This document shows, one piece after another, positions 24,180 through 32,632 of a DNA stretch of 43,510 nucleotides. Source of the stretch: JBBQER01 sp052148155 (GTDB taxonomy: Bacteria; Actinomycetota; Acidimicrobiia; IMCC26256; PALSA-610). A program made the translations under genes and the position numbers. Position 1 is the first letter of the stretch; the number at the start of each line of letters is the position of its first letter. A model generated the notes under the pieces. The model had not been told where the DNA came from. It saw only the letters and a list, made by a program, of their open reading frames with translations, and made no database searches. The stretch spans positions 1-43,510 of the forward strand of contig JBKQIY010000114.1 of NCBI GenBank assembly GCA_052148155.1, in the 5' to 3' direction.

Positions 24180-25451
24180 TTACGGCGACGACGGATCGAT
24201 CGCCGCGCGTGACAGGAGGAGGTCGCGCTCGCGCGAGTTGCGAGCGAGCGACGCCGCTCGCTCGAACTCCGCTCTGGCTTCGTCGAATCGGCCGAGCTTG
24301 GCGAGGAGATCGCCCCGCACGCTCGGCAAGAGGTGATAACCCGCGAGCGAACCGTCGGCGATGAGCGCCTCGACCACCTCGAGTCCCGCGGCCGGGCCGA
24401 ACGCCATCGCGAGCGCGACCGCACGGTTGAGATCAACAACCGGGGAGGGCGCGATCTGGGCGAGCGCGTCGTAGAGCGCGGCAATGCGCGTCCAGTCCGT
24501 GTCCTCAGCACGACGGGCTCGCGCGTGACACGCGGCGATCGCGGCCTGCAGCGCGTACGGGCCGAGCGTGCGGCCGAGCTGCTCGGCGCGGGCGAGTGCC
24601 GCTAGACCGCGCCGGATGAGGAGCTGGTCCCAACGGTTGCGGTCTTGATCGAGCAGTAGGACCGGCTCGCCCGACGGTGCGATCCGCGCGGCCAAACGCG
24701 ACGCCTGGATCTCCATGAGTGCGACGAGACCATGAACCTCGGGTTCGGTCGGGACCAGCTCGGCGAGGATGCGCCCGAGACGCAGTGCGTCCTCGCAAAG
24801 CCCCGGTCTGATCCAGTCGTCGCCGGCGGTCGCCGCGTAGCCCTCGTTGAACACGAGGTAGATCACCTCGAGAACCGAAGCCAGACGCTCGCCGAGCTCG
24901 GGGCCGTGCGGAATCTCGAACGGGACGTTGGCCTCCGCGAGCGTTCGTTTGGCTCGCACGATGCGTTGCGCCACGGTCGATTCCCGCACGAGAAACGCGC
25001 GTGCGATCTCGTCGGTTGTCAGACCGCCGAGCAAACGCAACGTGAGGGCGACCCGTGCTTCAGTCGACAGGACGGGATGGCACGCCACGAAGACCAGACG
25101 CAGCAGGTCGTCGCTGACGTCGTCGTCGTCGAGGACGGCATCCAGGTCGACTTCGGCGAGCTCGTTGCGGTATTGGCTCTGGCGTACGAGGTCTGCGTGC
25201 TTGCCTTCGAGTGCGGTTCTGCGGCGCAGGAGGTCGATCGCACGATATTTCGCAGTCGCCGTGAGCCAGGCACCCGGGTTGTCCGGGATACCTGACTCCG
25301 GCCACCGCTCCAGTGCGGCGACGAGCGCGTCCTGCGCGAGCTCCTCGGCGATGCCCACATCGTTGACAAGTCTTGCGAGACGGGCGATGAGTCGCGCCGA
25401 CTCGATCCGCCACACGGCGTCGATCGCACGATGTACGTCGGTCTCACTCAC
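24180..25451 (-). CDS. ECF sigma factor, ECF42-type with C-terminal TPR-like extension
   Basis: 423 residues: sigma-70 region 2 near residues 10-80 (ESARLIARLARLV, AEELAQDALVAAL, PGAWLTATAKYRAID), region 4 at about 110-170 (LRLLGGLTTDEIARAFLV), then a helical extension of about 230 residues with DUF6596/TPR-like repeats containing NEGYAATAG and LDLNRAVAL-type motifs. This length and architecture define the ECF42 group, which lacks an anti-sigma factor and is regulated through its own C-terminal part. It starts at GTG 25451 and overlaps the upstream DGPF gene by 8 bp, the hallmark partnership of this group. Confidence 0.92.
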   Translation of the reverse strand: MSETDVHRAIDAVWRIESARLIARLARLVNDVGIAEELAQDALVAALERWPESGIPDNPGAWLTATAKYRAIDLLRRRTALEGKHADLVRQSQYRNELAEVDLDAVLDDDDVSDDLLRLVFVACHPVLSTEARVALTLRLLGGLTTDEIARAFLVRESTVAQRIVRAKRTLAEANVPFEIPHGPELGERLASVLEVIYLVFNEGYAATAGDDWIRPGLCEDALRLGRILAELVPTEPEVHGLVALMEIQASRLAARIAPSGEPVLLLDQDRNRWDQLLIRRGLAALARAEQLGRTLGPYALQAAIAACHARARRAEDTDWTRIAALYDALAQIAPSPVVDLNRAVALAMAFGPAAGLEVVEALIADGSLAGYHLLPSVRGDLLAKLGRFDEARAEFERAASLARNSRERDLLLSRAAIDPSSP

Positions 25452-25833
25452 CGCTACCCGCTGCGGCCCGCTGCACGTCGGGGGGAAATTCTGTCATCTC
25501 AAACACTTGGCGGATCTCGATCGCGCAATCTTCGGCCGGGCAACGCGATGCCCATTCGACCGCTTCTTCCTTCGACTTCGCCTGGATGATCCAGTATCCG
25601 CCGATCATCTCCTTGGCCTCCGTGAAGGGCCCGTCGGTGACGTTCCGCTTCCCGTCGACGCCGAACGTGACGCGCACGCCTTCGGCCTGCGGGTGCAGAC
25701 CGTCGAGGGCGAGCAGCGCCCCGGCTTGTGTCAGCTCGTTATTGAATTTTGTCATCGCGGCGACCGCCTCGGCCGTCGGCATCCACTGCCCTGCCTGCGG
25801 GATGTTTGGGAGCATGAACATCATGAAACGCAT
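25444..25833 (-). CDS. DGPF-domain (YCII-related) protein, partner of ECF42 sigma factor
   Basis: 129 residues with the ferredoxin-like YCII/DGPF fold: MRFMMFMLPN start, the name-giving TDGPF motif (about 67-71), KEMIGGYWIIQAKSKEEAVEW and CAIEIRQVFEM. DGPF genes are the typical targets and neighbours of ECF42 sigma factors; their biochemical function is not established. An AGGAG ribosome binding site lies 7 nt before the ATG at 25833, stronger than at most genes here. It is translationally coupled to the sigma gene downstream. Confidence 0.92.
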   Translation of the reverse strand: MRFMMFMLPNIPQAGQWMPTAEAVAAMTKFNNELTQAGALLALDGLHPQAEGVRVTFGVDGKRNVTDGPFTEAKEMIGGYWIIQAKSKEEAVEWASRCPAEDCAIEIRQVFEMTEFPPDVQRAAAGSGE

Positions 25834-25951
25834 CGTCGTGTCTCCTTGGTGGTCGGAGGGACCGGCCGATCTCGGCCGGCTGATCCACGGTTCTCTCCCT
25901 ACGTCGAAGAAGCACTCGCGAAATCGACACGGTTTCGAGATTTCTTTTGTC

Positions 25952-27148
25952 TCAGTCTGGGAGCATGGGCACGGTCAGCCCTGGATTCTGTCCGAGCAAC
26001 ACGGCGCGGGTCACCGCGGTCGACCCGTAACGTTCCCGCACGTTGTCGACGGCCGCGTCGAGGGCTGCGCCGCCGGCACGATCGAACGGCAATGTGAGTT
26101 GCACGATGTCGTCGTCGTCGAGATTGGCAAGGGAGATCCCGATCAGCGTCAGTCCGTGATGGTTGATCATTGGGGCGGCCTCGTCCAACAATGCGCGCGC
26201 GATCGTGAGGATGGTGCGCGTGTGCGCGGTTGCGAACGGCATGGTGTGCGATCGAGTCGCTCGCGAGAAGTCGTCGTAACGCAGTCGGAGCATCACCGTC
26301 CGGCACTCGCGGGCCGCGACGCGCAGGCGACGGGCGACACGATCGACGAGCGTGACGAGCGTCGCGTCGATCGTATCCGCCGAGGTGGTCGCGCGACCGA
26401 GCGCGCGCTGGGCGCCGATCGAGCGTCGTCGGCGGCCAACCTGAACCGGCCTCGGATCGTGGTTGTGCGCGAGCGCATGCAAATGGCGGCCGCTGCCGCG
26501 CCCGAGGATCGAGATGAGCGCGGTCTCGCCGAGCTGCGCGACTTCGCCGACGGTGACGATCCCTCGATCGTGCAGCTTGCGGGCGGTCACTGGACCGACG
26601 CCCCAGAGCCGGCTGACGGGCAGCGGGTGCAGGAATTCGAGCTCGCCGTCGGGCGGCACGACGAGCAGACCGTCAGGCTTGGCGACGCCGCTTGCAACCT
26701 TGGCGAGAAACTTGGTGCGGGCCACGCCGACGGTGATCGCGAGTCCGACCCGCTCGCGCACATCGCGGCGCAGTCGCGCCGCGATGTCGGCCGGCGGTCC
26801 GCGAAGCCGACCCAGACCACCGACGTCAAGAAACGCCTCGTCGATCGACAGACCTTCGACCAGGGGAGTCGTGTCGGCGAACACTTCGAACACCGCTCTG
26901 CTCGCCTCGGAATACGCCGCCATGCGCGGCTCGACGACGACGGCACGGCGACACAGTTGGCGCGCGTATCCCGAACTCATCGCGGTGCGGACCCCGAATG
27001 CCTTGGCCTCGTAGCTCGCGGCGAGCACGACTCCCATTCCGACGATCACCGGTCGGCCGCGTAATCGCGAATCGTCGCGCTGCTCGACTGACGCGTAGAA
27101 CGCGTCGAGGTCGGCGTGCAGGATCGTCGCCGCTCCGGACACGAACAT
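25952..27148 (-). CDS. dinB: DNA polymerase IV (Y-family, translesion)
   Basis: Error-prone polymerase that bypasses lesions. The 398-residue protein has the catalytic HADLDAFYASVEQ (first metal-binding Asp) near its start, SIDEAFLD (D-E pair) near residue 95, the ITVGVARTKFLAK palm segment, the GVGPVTARKL helix-hairpin-helix, and near the C-terminus QLTLPF, a good match to the beta-clamp-binding motif. The start is ATG 27148 or GTG 27142; a consensus LexA operator covers exactly this position, so transcription must begin very close to the start codon. It is divergent from the F420-type reductase gene. Confidence 0.95.
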   Translation of the reverse strand: MFVSGAATILHADLDAFYASVEQRDDSRLRGRPVIVGMGVVLAASYEAKAFGVRTAMSSGYARQLCRRAVVVEPRMAAYSEASRAVFEVFADTTPLVEGLSIDEAFLDVGGLGRLRGPPADIAARLRRDVRERVGLAITVGVARTKFLAKVASGVAKPDGLLVVPPDGELEFLHPLPVSRLWGVGPVTARKLHDRGIVTVGEVAQLGETALISILGRGSGRHLHALAHNHDPRPVQVGRRRRSIGAQRALGRATTSADTIDATLVTLVDRVARRLRVAARECRTVMLRLRYDDFSRATRSHTMPFATAHTRTILTIARALLDEAAPMINHHGLTLIGISLANLDDDDIVQLTLPFDRAGGAALDAAVDNVRERYGSTAVTRAVLLGQNPGLTVPMLPD

Positions 27149-27155
27149 ATGTTCC
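27142..27155. promoter_or_regulatory. LexA operator (SOS box)
   Basis: CGAACATATGTTCC at 27142-27155 matches every position of the Gram-positive LexA/DinR consensus CGAACRNRYGTTYC; its core GAACATATGTTC is a perfect palindrome. It overlaps the dinB start codon on the minus strand and lies 45 bp before the divergent gene on the plus strand. LexA bound here would block dinB transcription until DNA damage triggers LexA cleavage. Confidence 0.85.
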
Positions 27156-27198
27156 CATACACGGGGGACGGAAGACCAGAACCGCGTATTGTGTGTCG

Positions 27199-27645
27199 AT
27201 GGCAGTCGAAGGCGAATACGAGCCCAGCCCATGGGAATGGGTCCGCAACCAGGTCGAGCAGTACGAACGTTCGGACGGGCGGGAGGCCGCCACCCTCGGC
27301 GACACCGACATGCCCGTGATCATCGTGACGAGCCGTGGCAACAAGACCGGGAAGGTGCGCAAGACGGCCCTTATGCGTGTCGAACACGACGGCGAATACC
27401 TGCTCGTCGCCTCGATGGGCGGAGCCCCGAAGAATCCGGTCTGGTACTACAACCTCAAAGCTGATCCCGACGCGGTCCGGATCCAAGACGGTCCGGAGCG
27501 CTTCGACGCGACCGTGCGTGAGCTCAGCGGCAGCGCACGGGCCCAGTGGTGGGACCGCGCGGTCGCCGCGTACCCGCCGTACGCCGAGTATCAGGCGAAC
27601 ACCGAACGCCTCATCCCGCTGTTCCTCGCCACCCGCCGTCAGTAG
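27199..27645 (+). CDS. Deazaflavin (F420)-dependent nitroreductase family protein
   Basis: 148-residue split-barrel protein of the Ddn-like family. It starts at ATG 27199 and shows the diagnostic VTSRGNKTGKVRKTALMRVE segment (about 49-60 onward), followed by GEYLLVASMGG, NPVWYYNLKADP and the C-terminal FLATRRQ. Relatives bind F420H2 and reduce quinones or xenobiotics at the membrane face. The N-terminal WEWVRNQVEQYE helix is typical. It shares a 50-bp divergent region, including the LexA box, with dinB, so damage regulation is possible but unproven. Confidence 0.9.
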   Translation: MAVEGEYEPSPWEWVRNQVEQYERSDGREAATLGDTDMPVIIVTSRGNKTGKVRKTALMRVEHDGEYLLVASMGGAPKNPVWYYNLKADPDAVRIQDGPERFDATVRELSGSARAQWWDRAVAAYPPYAEYQANTERLIPLFLATRRQ

Positions 27646-27773
27646 CTCGAGGAACACCACGAGTCGTTGCGCCGACCACACAACTCGCGAACGTTCGTGT
27701 CACACCCGAAGACCGAGCGGCTGCTTCATCCATTCACTCGCGCCGGCGCGGAACGCGGACCTCTTCACCCTCG

Positions 27774-27798
27774 CGCCGGCTCCGAGCGCGAGCCGGCG
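27774..27798. terminator. Bidirectional terminator-like hairpin
   Basis: CGCCGGCTC pairs perfectly with GAGCCGGCG over a 7-nt loop in the 210-bp gap between two convergent genes (stops at 27645 and 27856). No T-tract is present on either side. Confidence 0.45.
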
Positions 27799-27855
27799 GT
27801 CAGCGCTCGGCTGAACCGGCGCCCACACCCGCCGGAGATATCGACCCCTCGCCGG

Positions 27856-28134
27856 TCAGCCCGGAAACGGTGCCAGACCGAGTCGTTGGCGTACGTCGGC
27901 CCGCCGAAGAGGCGGCAACGTGCTGGGCGGCTGGCGCCGGTTCGGAACCAGCTCGAGGGCACGTTCGGTGATGTCGGCAACCTCGATCGCGATCGCGTCG
28001 AGCGCGGCGGCGACCGTGACGTTCGGCTTGGCGACACCGGTCACCTTGCGGATGTACTGGCGCGCGGCCGCCTCGATTTCTTCGCGGGTCGCTGCGGGCT
28101 CGAGGCCTCGCAGCTCAGTGATGTTTCGGCACAT
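27856..28134 (-). CDS. DUF2277 family protein
   Basis: 92 residues. The MCRNI start, the L-x-x-x-EPPAT-like stretch (GLEPAATREEIEAAARQY), the IRKVTG-x-x-KP segment and the following helical AAALDAIAIEVADIT match DUF2277. The function of this small cytosolic family is unknown. ATG 28134. The lipoprotein gene on the same strand ends 10 bp upstream, so the two are probably one transcription unit. Confidence 0.85.
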   Translation of the reverse strand: MCRNITELRGLEPAATREEIEAAARQYIRKVTGVAKPNVTVAAALDAIAIEVADITERALELVPNRRQPPSTLPPLRRADVRQRLGLAPFPG

Positions 28135-28144
28135 ACATACGAGC

Positions 28145-29362
28145 CTACGACGACGTGTACGCCTGCGCTTCCTTGCCGACGAGGTTCACGAGGTTGCCGA
28201 GCGTCAGATTGAAATCGTAAAGATGCAGTCCCCATGTGGGGCCGAGGGTTTGCGCCACCGTCGGTCGTACATCTCCGGCCGCCGGCGTGATCTGCAGCCA
28301 GGTGGCGCCGTCGGCGCTCACGCACTGCGCGGTGTAACGGTCGGGGTACGCCACCCACGGTGTCGGCGCGGTGGGTGGCGGACCGGAGACGGTGCCGATG
28401 AATCCGGGGAATTTGGCGGTCGGAAAGTACGAGACGATGGGTGCCGAACCGCCGGCTGGGGCCGCGGGATTGACGCACAGCACCTGAAGGTCGGCCGTCT
28501 GCGTTTGGCCGGCGCGCGGCCCGGCGCCGGGACGTCCGAACAGCGAGCCCGAAGGCGGCGGCTGCAAGAAGCTGGAGTAGGCCACGACGCAGCCTGTCTG
28601 CGTAAACGACCGGCAGGCCGGAATGTGCTGGAAGTCGCCGCCGACGTCGCTCCCCTGCTTGACGGTGACGTTGCCGCCTAGGAGCACGGCCGATACGAGC
28701 AAACGGCGCTCGCTCGGATTCGGATCGATCTCCTGTCTGAGGAGCTGGATGAGCACACCGGCACCCTGCGAGTGGCCGAGCAACACAACGCCACGACCGT
28801 CGTTGTCGTGGGCGAGATAGTTGTTCCACGCGGCGAGGATGTCCTGGTAGCCGACGTCGATGTTCACCTTGTTGGTTTTCGCTCCAGGGGCGGTCGCACC
28901 AGTGATCGCTGCCAGCGTCGCCTGCCGGTACATCGGCGCGAAGACGCGACAGACCTGCGAGAAGCGCGATACCTGCGCGGCTGCGATCGCCCGCTCCTCA
29001 GGGTCAATGTGAAGGTTCGCGACGAGCGTCTTCTGGTCGCTCACGGTCGGATAGACGTAGAAACAGTCGACCTTCGGCTGGCTGGCCGGCTTGGCGATCT
29101 GCTGCATTGACGTCTGGCCGGTGGCCGACACGACAGTCGCGGTTTCGGAGCTCTCACACGGATTGTCGGCGAGGCCAGGACGGCACAGCCATACGATGTT
29201 CGACCCTGATGTCGTCACGGTTGATGGTGCCGGTGCCGTGGACGCGGTCGTAGTAGACGTGCTCGTCGACGAAGCATGCGACGACGAGCTCGAACAGGCA
29301 GCGGCCGCGACGCAGCACACGATCATGAGGCTTGCAGCCAACCCATGCCTGCTCAACGGCAT
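28145..29362 (-). CDS. DUF3089 alpha/beta-hydrolase lipoprotein
   Basis: Up to 405 residues from ATG 29362. The N-terminus is a lipoprotein signal: a basic start (MPLSRHG), a hydrophobic core, then AAAC as the lipobox, followed by a long Ser/Thr linker. The mature domain is a DUF3089 alpha/beta hydrolase: VDCFYVYPTVSD, CRVFAPMYRQ, VDVGY-like YQDILAAWNNYLAHDNDG, and the nucleophile elbow GHSQGAG. It should be an extracytoplasmic esterase-like enzyme of unknown substrate. Alternative in-frame ATGs at 29374 and 29386 would only lengthen the signal peptide; the frame is open to 29551. Confidence 0.85.
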   Translation of the reverse strand: MPLSRHGLAASLMIVCCVAAAACSSSSSHASSTSTSTTTASTAPAPSTVTTSGSNIVWLCRPGLADNPCESSETATVVSATGQTSMQQIAKPASQPKVDCFYVYPTVSDQKTLVANLHIDPEERAIAAAQVSRFSQVCRVFAPMYRQATLAAITGATAPGAKTNKVNIDVGYQDILAAWNNYLAHDNDGRGVVLLGHSQGAGVLIQLLRQEIDPNPSERRLLVSAVLLGGNVTVKQGSDVGGDFQHIPACRSFTQTGCVVAYSSFLQPPPSGSLFGRPGAGPRAGQTQTADLQVLCVNPAAPAGGSAPIVSYFPTAKFPGFIGTVSGPPPTAPTPWVAYPDRYTAQCVSADGATWLQITPAAGDVRPTVAQTLGPTWGLHLYDFNLTLGNLVNLVGKEAQAYTSS

Positions 29363-29386
29363 CGGAACCCCCATATCGCGAATCAT

Positions 29387-30166
29387 CGCACAGACGAAAC
29401 TTGCGACAAATCTACGTTCCTTCGTGGTCACGGCCCCGGCCGTTCCGGATGTGCGCGACCAGCTGATCTCTGCCGCTGAAAAGCTCTTCGCGAGCGCGCG
29501 GGATTCGCGGTGGGTCGACGGGGCGATCAACCGCCCCGTCGAGCCGGGCAACGTCAGCGCGCCGCCGCCGGGTCAGGTCGCCAACTGCGACGGGCTGGTG
29601 CAGGCAGTCCACGACAAGCGTCGTCGAGCAACCGAACCGCAACGCCACCGGTTGGTCGACCGCTTGGAAACGACGGGGACCGAGACCCTTGGCCGGCTGT
29701 CGTCGTGCCGCTCGCCTCGAAGTCGGCCGACCCGGACGGCGGACGCGCGGACTTCCACATCGCAAGCGAGCGGTCTGCGAACGCGGGAACGCTCAATGAG
29801 CTCGTTGCATGACCATCTCGACCGCATGCGCCGTTGGCACGCGCTGCTTCACGCACGCTGGCCAGCCACTGAACCCAAAGTCATGTGGTCGCCGTTTGCC
29901 CGCGATTCGGCTCGCGTTCGTCGAGCTCGCACGCCGGGCGAAGGAACGTTCCCACCGCGACGATCAACTGTTCACCCGTCATCTGATCGGCCTGGTCACC
30001 GCGGCGCCTGTCGTCTCGCTGTGGCAAGAACCGAGCGGCTCATCCGAGCGCGCAGGCCGATGGCTAGCGCGTCCCCCCGGCTGGGACCGACGCGGAGGGT
30101 CGAGTGCTCGGACTCGGCCACTCGCAGCCGGTGCGCCCACCCCAGTCTGACGGTACCGTTGGACGC
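29387..30166. other. About 780 bp without a supported gene; possible degraded coding remnants
   Basis: On the plus strand a frame beginning near 29796 reads MSSLHDHLDRMRRWHALLHA, with natural-looking composition; about 120 bp later a different frame reads LAFVELARRAKER and HLIGLVTAAPVVSLWQE. The two could be halves of one broken gene, but I recognise no family and cannot place the break. The last part should hold the promoter of the SDR gene at 30167. Confidence 0.35.
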
Positions 30167-31054
30167 ATGCCCAACGCATTGATCACCGGAACGTCCTCTG
30201 GAATCGGCGAAGCGTGCGTCGCACGGCTCGCCGAGCGCGGCTGGACTGTGTACGCGGGGGTGCGCAGGGCCGAGGACGGCGACCGCGTGAAGGCGCAATA
30301 CCAAGGCGATGTACGTCCCATCATCCTCGATGTGACCAAGAGCGAGGACATCGCGCGTGTGGTCGCAGAGATCGCGCGCGAGGTTGGCGACCGAGGTTTG
30401 CAGGCGCTGGTCAACAACGCCGGCGTCGGCGTCGGCGGCCCGGTTGAGTACGTGACCGAAGCCGACTGGCGGTGGGTGTTCGACGTGAACCTGTTCGCGG
30501 TCGTCGAACTCACGCGTGCGGCGATTCCGATGCTGCGGACGGGACACGGGCGCATCGTGCACATCGGCTCCATCGGAGGTCGGTTGGCCTCGCCCGGACT
30601 CGCGCCGTACAGCGCCTCGAAGCATGCGATCGAAGCACTCGCGGAGGCACAGCGTCACGAGTTCTCAAGGTCGGGCACCCCGATCCGCGTCGCGCTGATC
30701 GAGCCCGGCGAGGTAAAAACCGCGATCTGGGACAAAGCCGACACGAGCGCTGATGAGATCGAACGCTCACTCGACGACGTCGGCCGTAAGCGTTACCAAT
30801 GGCTCCTCGACGAATCACGTGGCTTCATCGACGAAGGTCGCGACAAAGGCGTACCGCCCGCCACGGTCGCCGACGCCGTCGAGCATGCCCTGACCGCGAC
30901 CCGACCCAAGGCCCGCTACCTCGTGGGACCCGATGCCAAACTCGCTGGTCATGTGCTGACCCGCCTGCCCGATCGCGTACGCGACGCGTTGGTTCGGATG
31001 GGATCGATGCGTTGGGAAAAGCGCGGCCGCAACTTGTCGCGACCCCACCCGTAG
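30167..31054 (+). CDS. Short-chain dehydrogenase/reductase
   Basis: NAD(P)-dependent oxidoreductase of the classical SDR family, 295 residues. It has the cofactor-binding TGTSSGIG (7-14), NNAG (83-86), the catalytic S135 in IGSIGG, and Y148-x3-K152 (YSASK). The basic residues after the second strand (VRRAEDGDR) favour NADP(H). The C-terminal extension (about 215-295) with KARYLVGPDAK resembles retinol-dehydrogenase-like and other SDR family enzymes acting on lipids; the substrate is unknown. ATG 30167. Confidence 0.9.
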   Translation: MPNALITGTSSGIGEACVARLAERGWTVYAGVRRAEDGDRVKAQYQGDVRPIILDVTKSEDIARVVAEIAREVGDRGLQALVNNAGVGVGGPVEYVTEADWRWVFDVNLFAVVELTRAAIPMLRTGHGRIVHIGSIGGRLASPGLAPYSASKHAIEALAEAQRHEFSRSGTPIRVALIEPGEVKTAIWDKADTSADEIERSLDDVGRKRYQWLLDESRGFIDEGRDKGVPPATVADAVEHALTATRPKARYLVGPDAKLAGHVLTRLPDRVRDALVRMGSMRWEKRGRNLSRPHP

Positions 31055-31124
31055 CGGGAGCGACGTCCAGGGTTCGGTGCGGCGACACCGACCGTGTCGA
31101 CGCAACGGCGAGCGCGGTCCGTAC

Positions 31125-31370
31125 ACGATGGGTGAACCGCGCGGGACCGACGAGACGGCCGGCGCAGCGCTGCGAACAACGACATCAGGATTCTTCGCGA
31201 ACACCAGCACCGGGACTCGGGCCCTTACGACGCCGTTGTGGTCGTCTGCGACCAATCTCTCCGACGGTGCCGCGGCGCCCTACGCTGCGCTGATAGTGGG
31301 TATCGCGGCGTTCCCGACATACGTGCTCGGCCGGTGGTTCGAACGACCGCCGAGCCGCGTCCGCGCGTGA
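31125..31370 (+). pseudogene. C-terminal remnant of an iron-type ABC permease (FbpB/AfuB-like)
   Basis: The last 50 or so codons of this frame read GTRALTTPLWSS, then GAAAPYAALIVGIAAFPTYV and LGRWFER, which match the last cytoplasmic loop and final transmembrane helix of FbpB-type ferric-iron permeases (T-x-x-L-x-x-x-L-W then AAAPYAALLV). The TGA at 31368-31370 overlaps the GTG of the ATPase gene as GTGA, the usual permease-ATPase coupling. But the SDR gene ends only 314 bp upstream of the overlap, so the roughly 500 preceding residues of the permease are missing, as is any substrate-binding protein. Confidence 0.65.
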
Positions 31371-32419
31371 CGAGCCTGTCGATCGGCGGAGTGTGGAAGT
31401 CGTTCGGGCGGCTATCGGTCTTGCGCGACGTCGACCTGGAGGTCGCCGACGGGACGCTGACCGCGATTCTCGGTCCGTCGGGCAGCGGCAAGACCACACT
31501 GCTGCGCATCGTCGCAGGATTCGAACGCGTCGATCGCGGGGTTGTCCGTATCGGCGACGAGACGGTCGACGACGGCAGGCACTACGTGCCGCCGGAGCGT
31601 CGACGTATCGGCTACGTGCCCCAGGAGGGGGCGCTGTTCCCTCACCTGTGCGTGATCGCGAACGTCGGATTCGGATTGCCACGACGCCAACGGCGCGGCG
31701 CCGAGGTCGAGCGTCTGATCGAGATGGTCGGCCTCGCTGGGCTCGAGGATCGCTTCCCTCACCAGCTTTCTGGCGGCCAGCAACAGCGCGTCGCACTCGC
31801 CCGAGCCCTGACGATCGAGCCCGAGTTGGTCCTGCTCGACGAGCCGTTCGCGTCGCTCGACGCGAGCCTGCGTACCACGGTGCGCGCTGACGTCGCGCAA
31901 ATCCTCCACGACGCGGGAACGACGGCCGTGCTCGTGACCCACGATCAGGACGAAGCGTTCTCCATGGCGGATCGCCTCGCGATCATCCGCGCCGGAAACA
32001 TGACGCCGACGGCCGCGCCGCAAGACTTCTACTCGCATCCGCTCGATCCCGATATGGCCGCATTCGTCGGCGACGCCAATCTGTTGACCGGCACGATCGA
32101 AGGTGCATACGCGACCACCGTGCTCGGACGTTTACCTATTCGTGGTGTCGGGCCCACGACAGCCGAGTCCGTCCCCGCGGCCGTGCTCGTGCGGCCCGAA
32201 CAGATCGATGTGTGCGACGAATCCGAGCACGGCGGCCTCGCCGGCCGGGTCGTGCGAAGCGACTACCACGGGCACGACGCCCTCGTGACGATCGAGCCGC
32301 TCGAGCCGTATGGTCGCGACGAGCTCATCGTGGCCCGTGTCGAAGGCACGCAGGTGTTCGCACGCGACGCTCACGTGACCATACGTGCCCACGGATCTGT
32401 CCTGGCCTGGCCGGCATAA
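31367..32419 (+). CDS. Ferric-iron-type ABC transporter ATPase (orphan)
   Basis: 350 residues from GTG 31367. Walker A GPSGSGKTT (36-44), Q-loop YVPQEGALFPHL, signature LSGGQQQRVALARAL, Walker B LVLLDEPFASLDA, H-loop VLVTHDQDEA, then a TOBE-like C-terminal domain (about 235-350). PERRRIGYVPQ and FASLDASLR place it with FbpC/AfuC/PotA ATPases that power uptake of Fe3+ or small anions and polyamines. All ATPase motifs are intact although the coupled permease is reduced to a fragment, so it must either serve permeases encoded elsewhere or be on the way to loss. Confidence 0.9.
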   Translation: MTSLSIGGVWKSFGRLSVLRDVDLEVADGTLTAILGPSGSGKTTLLRIVAGFERVDRGVVRIGDETVDDGRHYVPPERRRIGYVPQEGALFPHLCVIANVGFGLPRRQRRGAEVERLIEMVGLAGLEDRFPHQLSGGQQQRVALARALTIEPELVLLDEPFASLDASLRTTVRADVAQILHDAGTTAVLVTHDQDEAFSMADRLAIIRAGNMTPTAAPQDFYSHPLDPDMAAFVGDANLLTGTIEGAYATTVLGRLPIRGVGPTTAESVPAAVLVRPEQIDVCDESEHGGLAGRVVRSDYHGHDALVTIEPLEPYGRDELIVARVEGTQVFARDAHVTIRAHGSVLAWPA

Positions 32420-32632
32420 TTTTGCCGACACGACCCTTCGATCGTGCTGGTGCGGGAAACGGCGGATCGTCGACTCTTGATCCCCTGGCCGAACGTCGAC
32501 CGTACCCACTGCGGTACAGGCCGACAGCGTGGTTGACGTTCCTACCGTTGGTCTGGTCCGGGGCGCGTCGGGCCGTGCTCGACAATCCGACGTCTCACGG
32601 TCAACCGATATCGGCTGGTCCGACCGGGCGGA

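Noticed and set aside
32405..32440. Hairpin at the end of the ABC ATPase gene (CGGCA/TGCCG)
   Set aside because: Only a 5-bp stem that includes the stop codon and has no T-tract; too weak to call a terminator.
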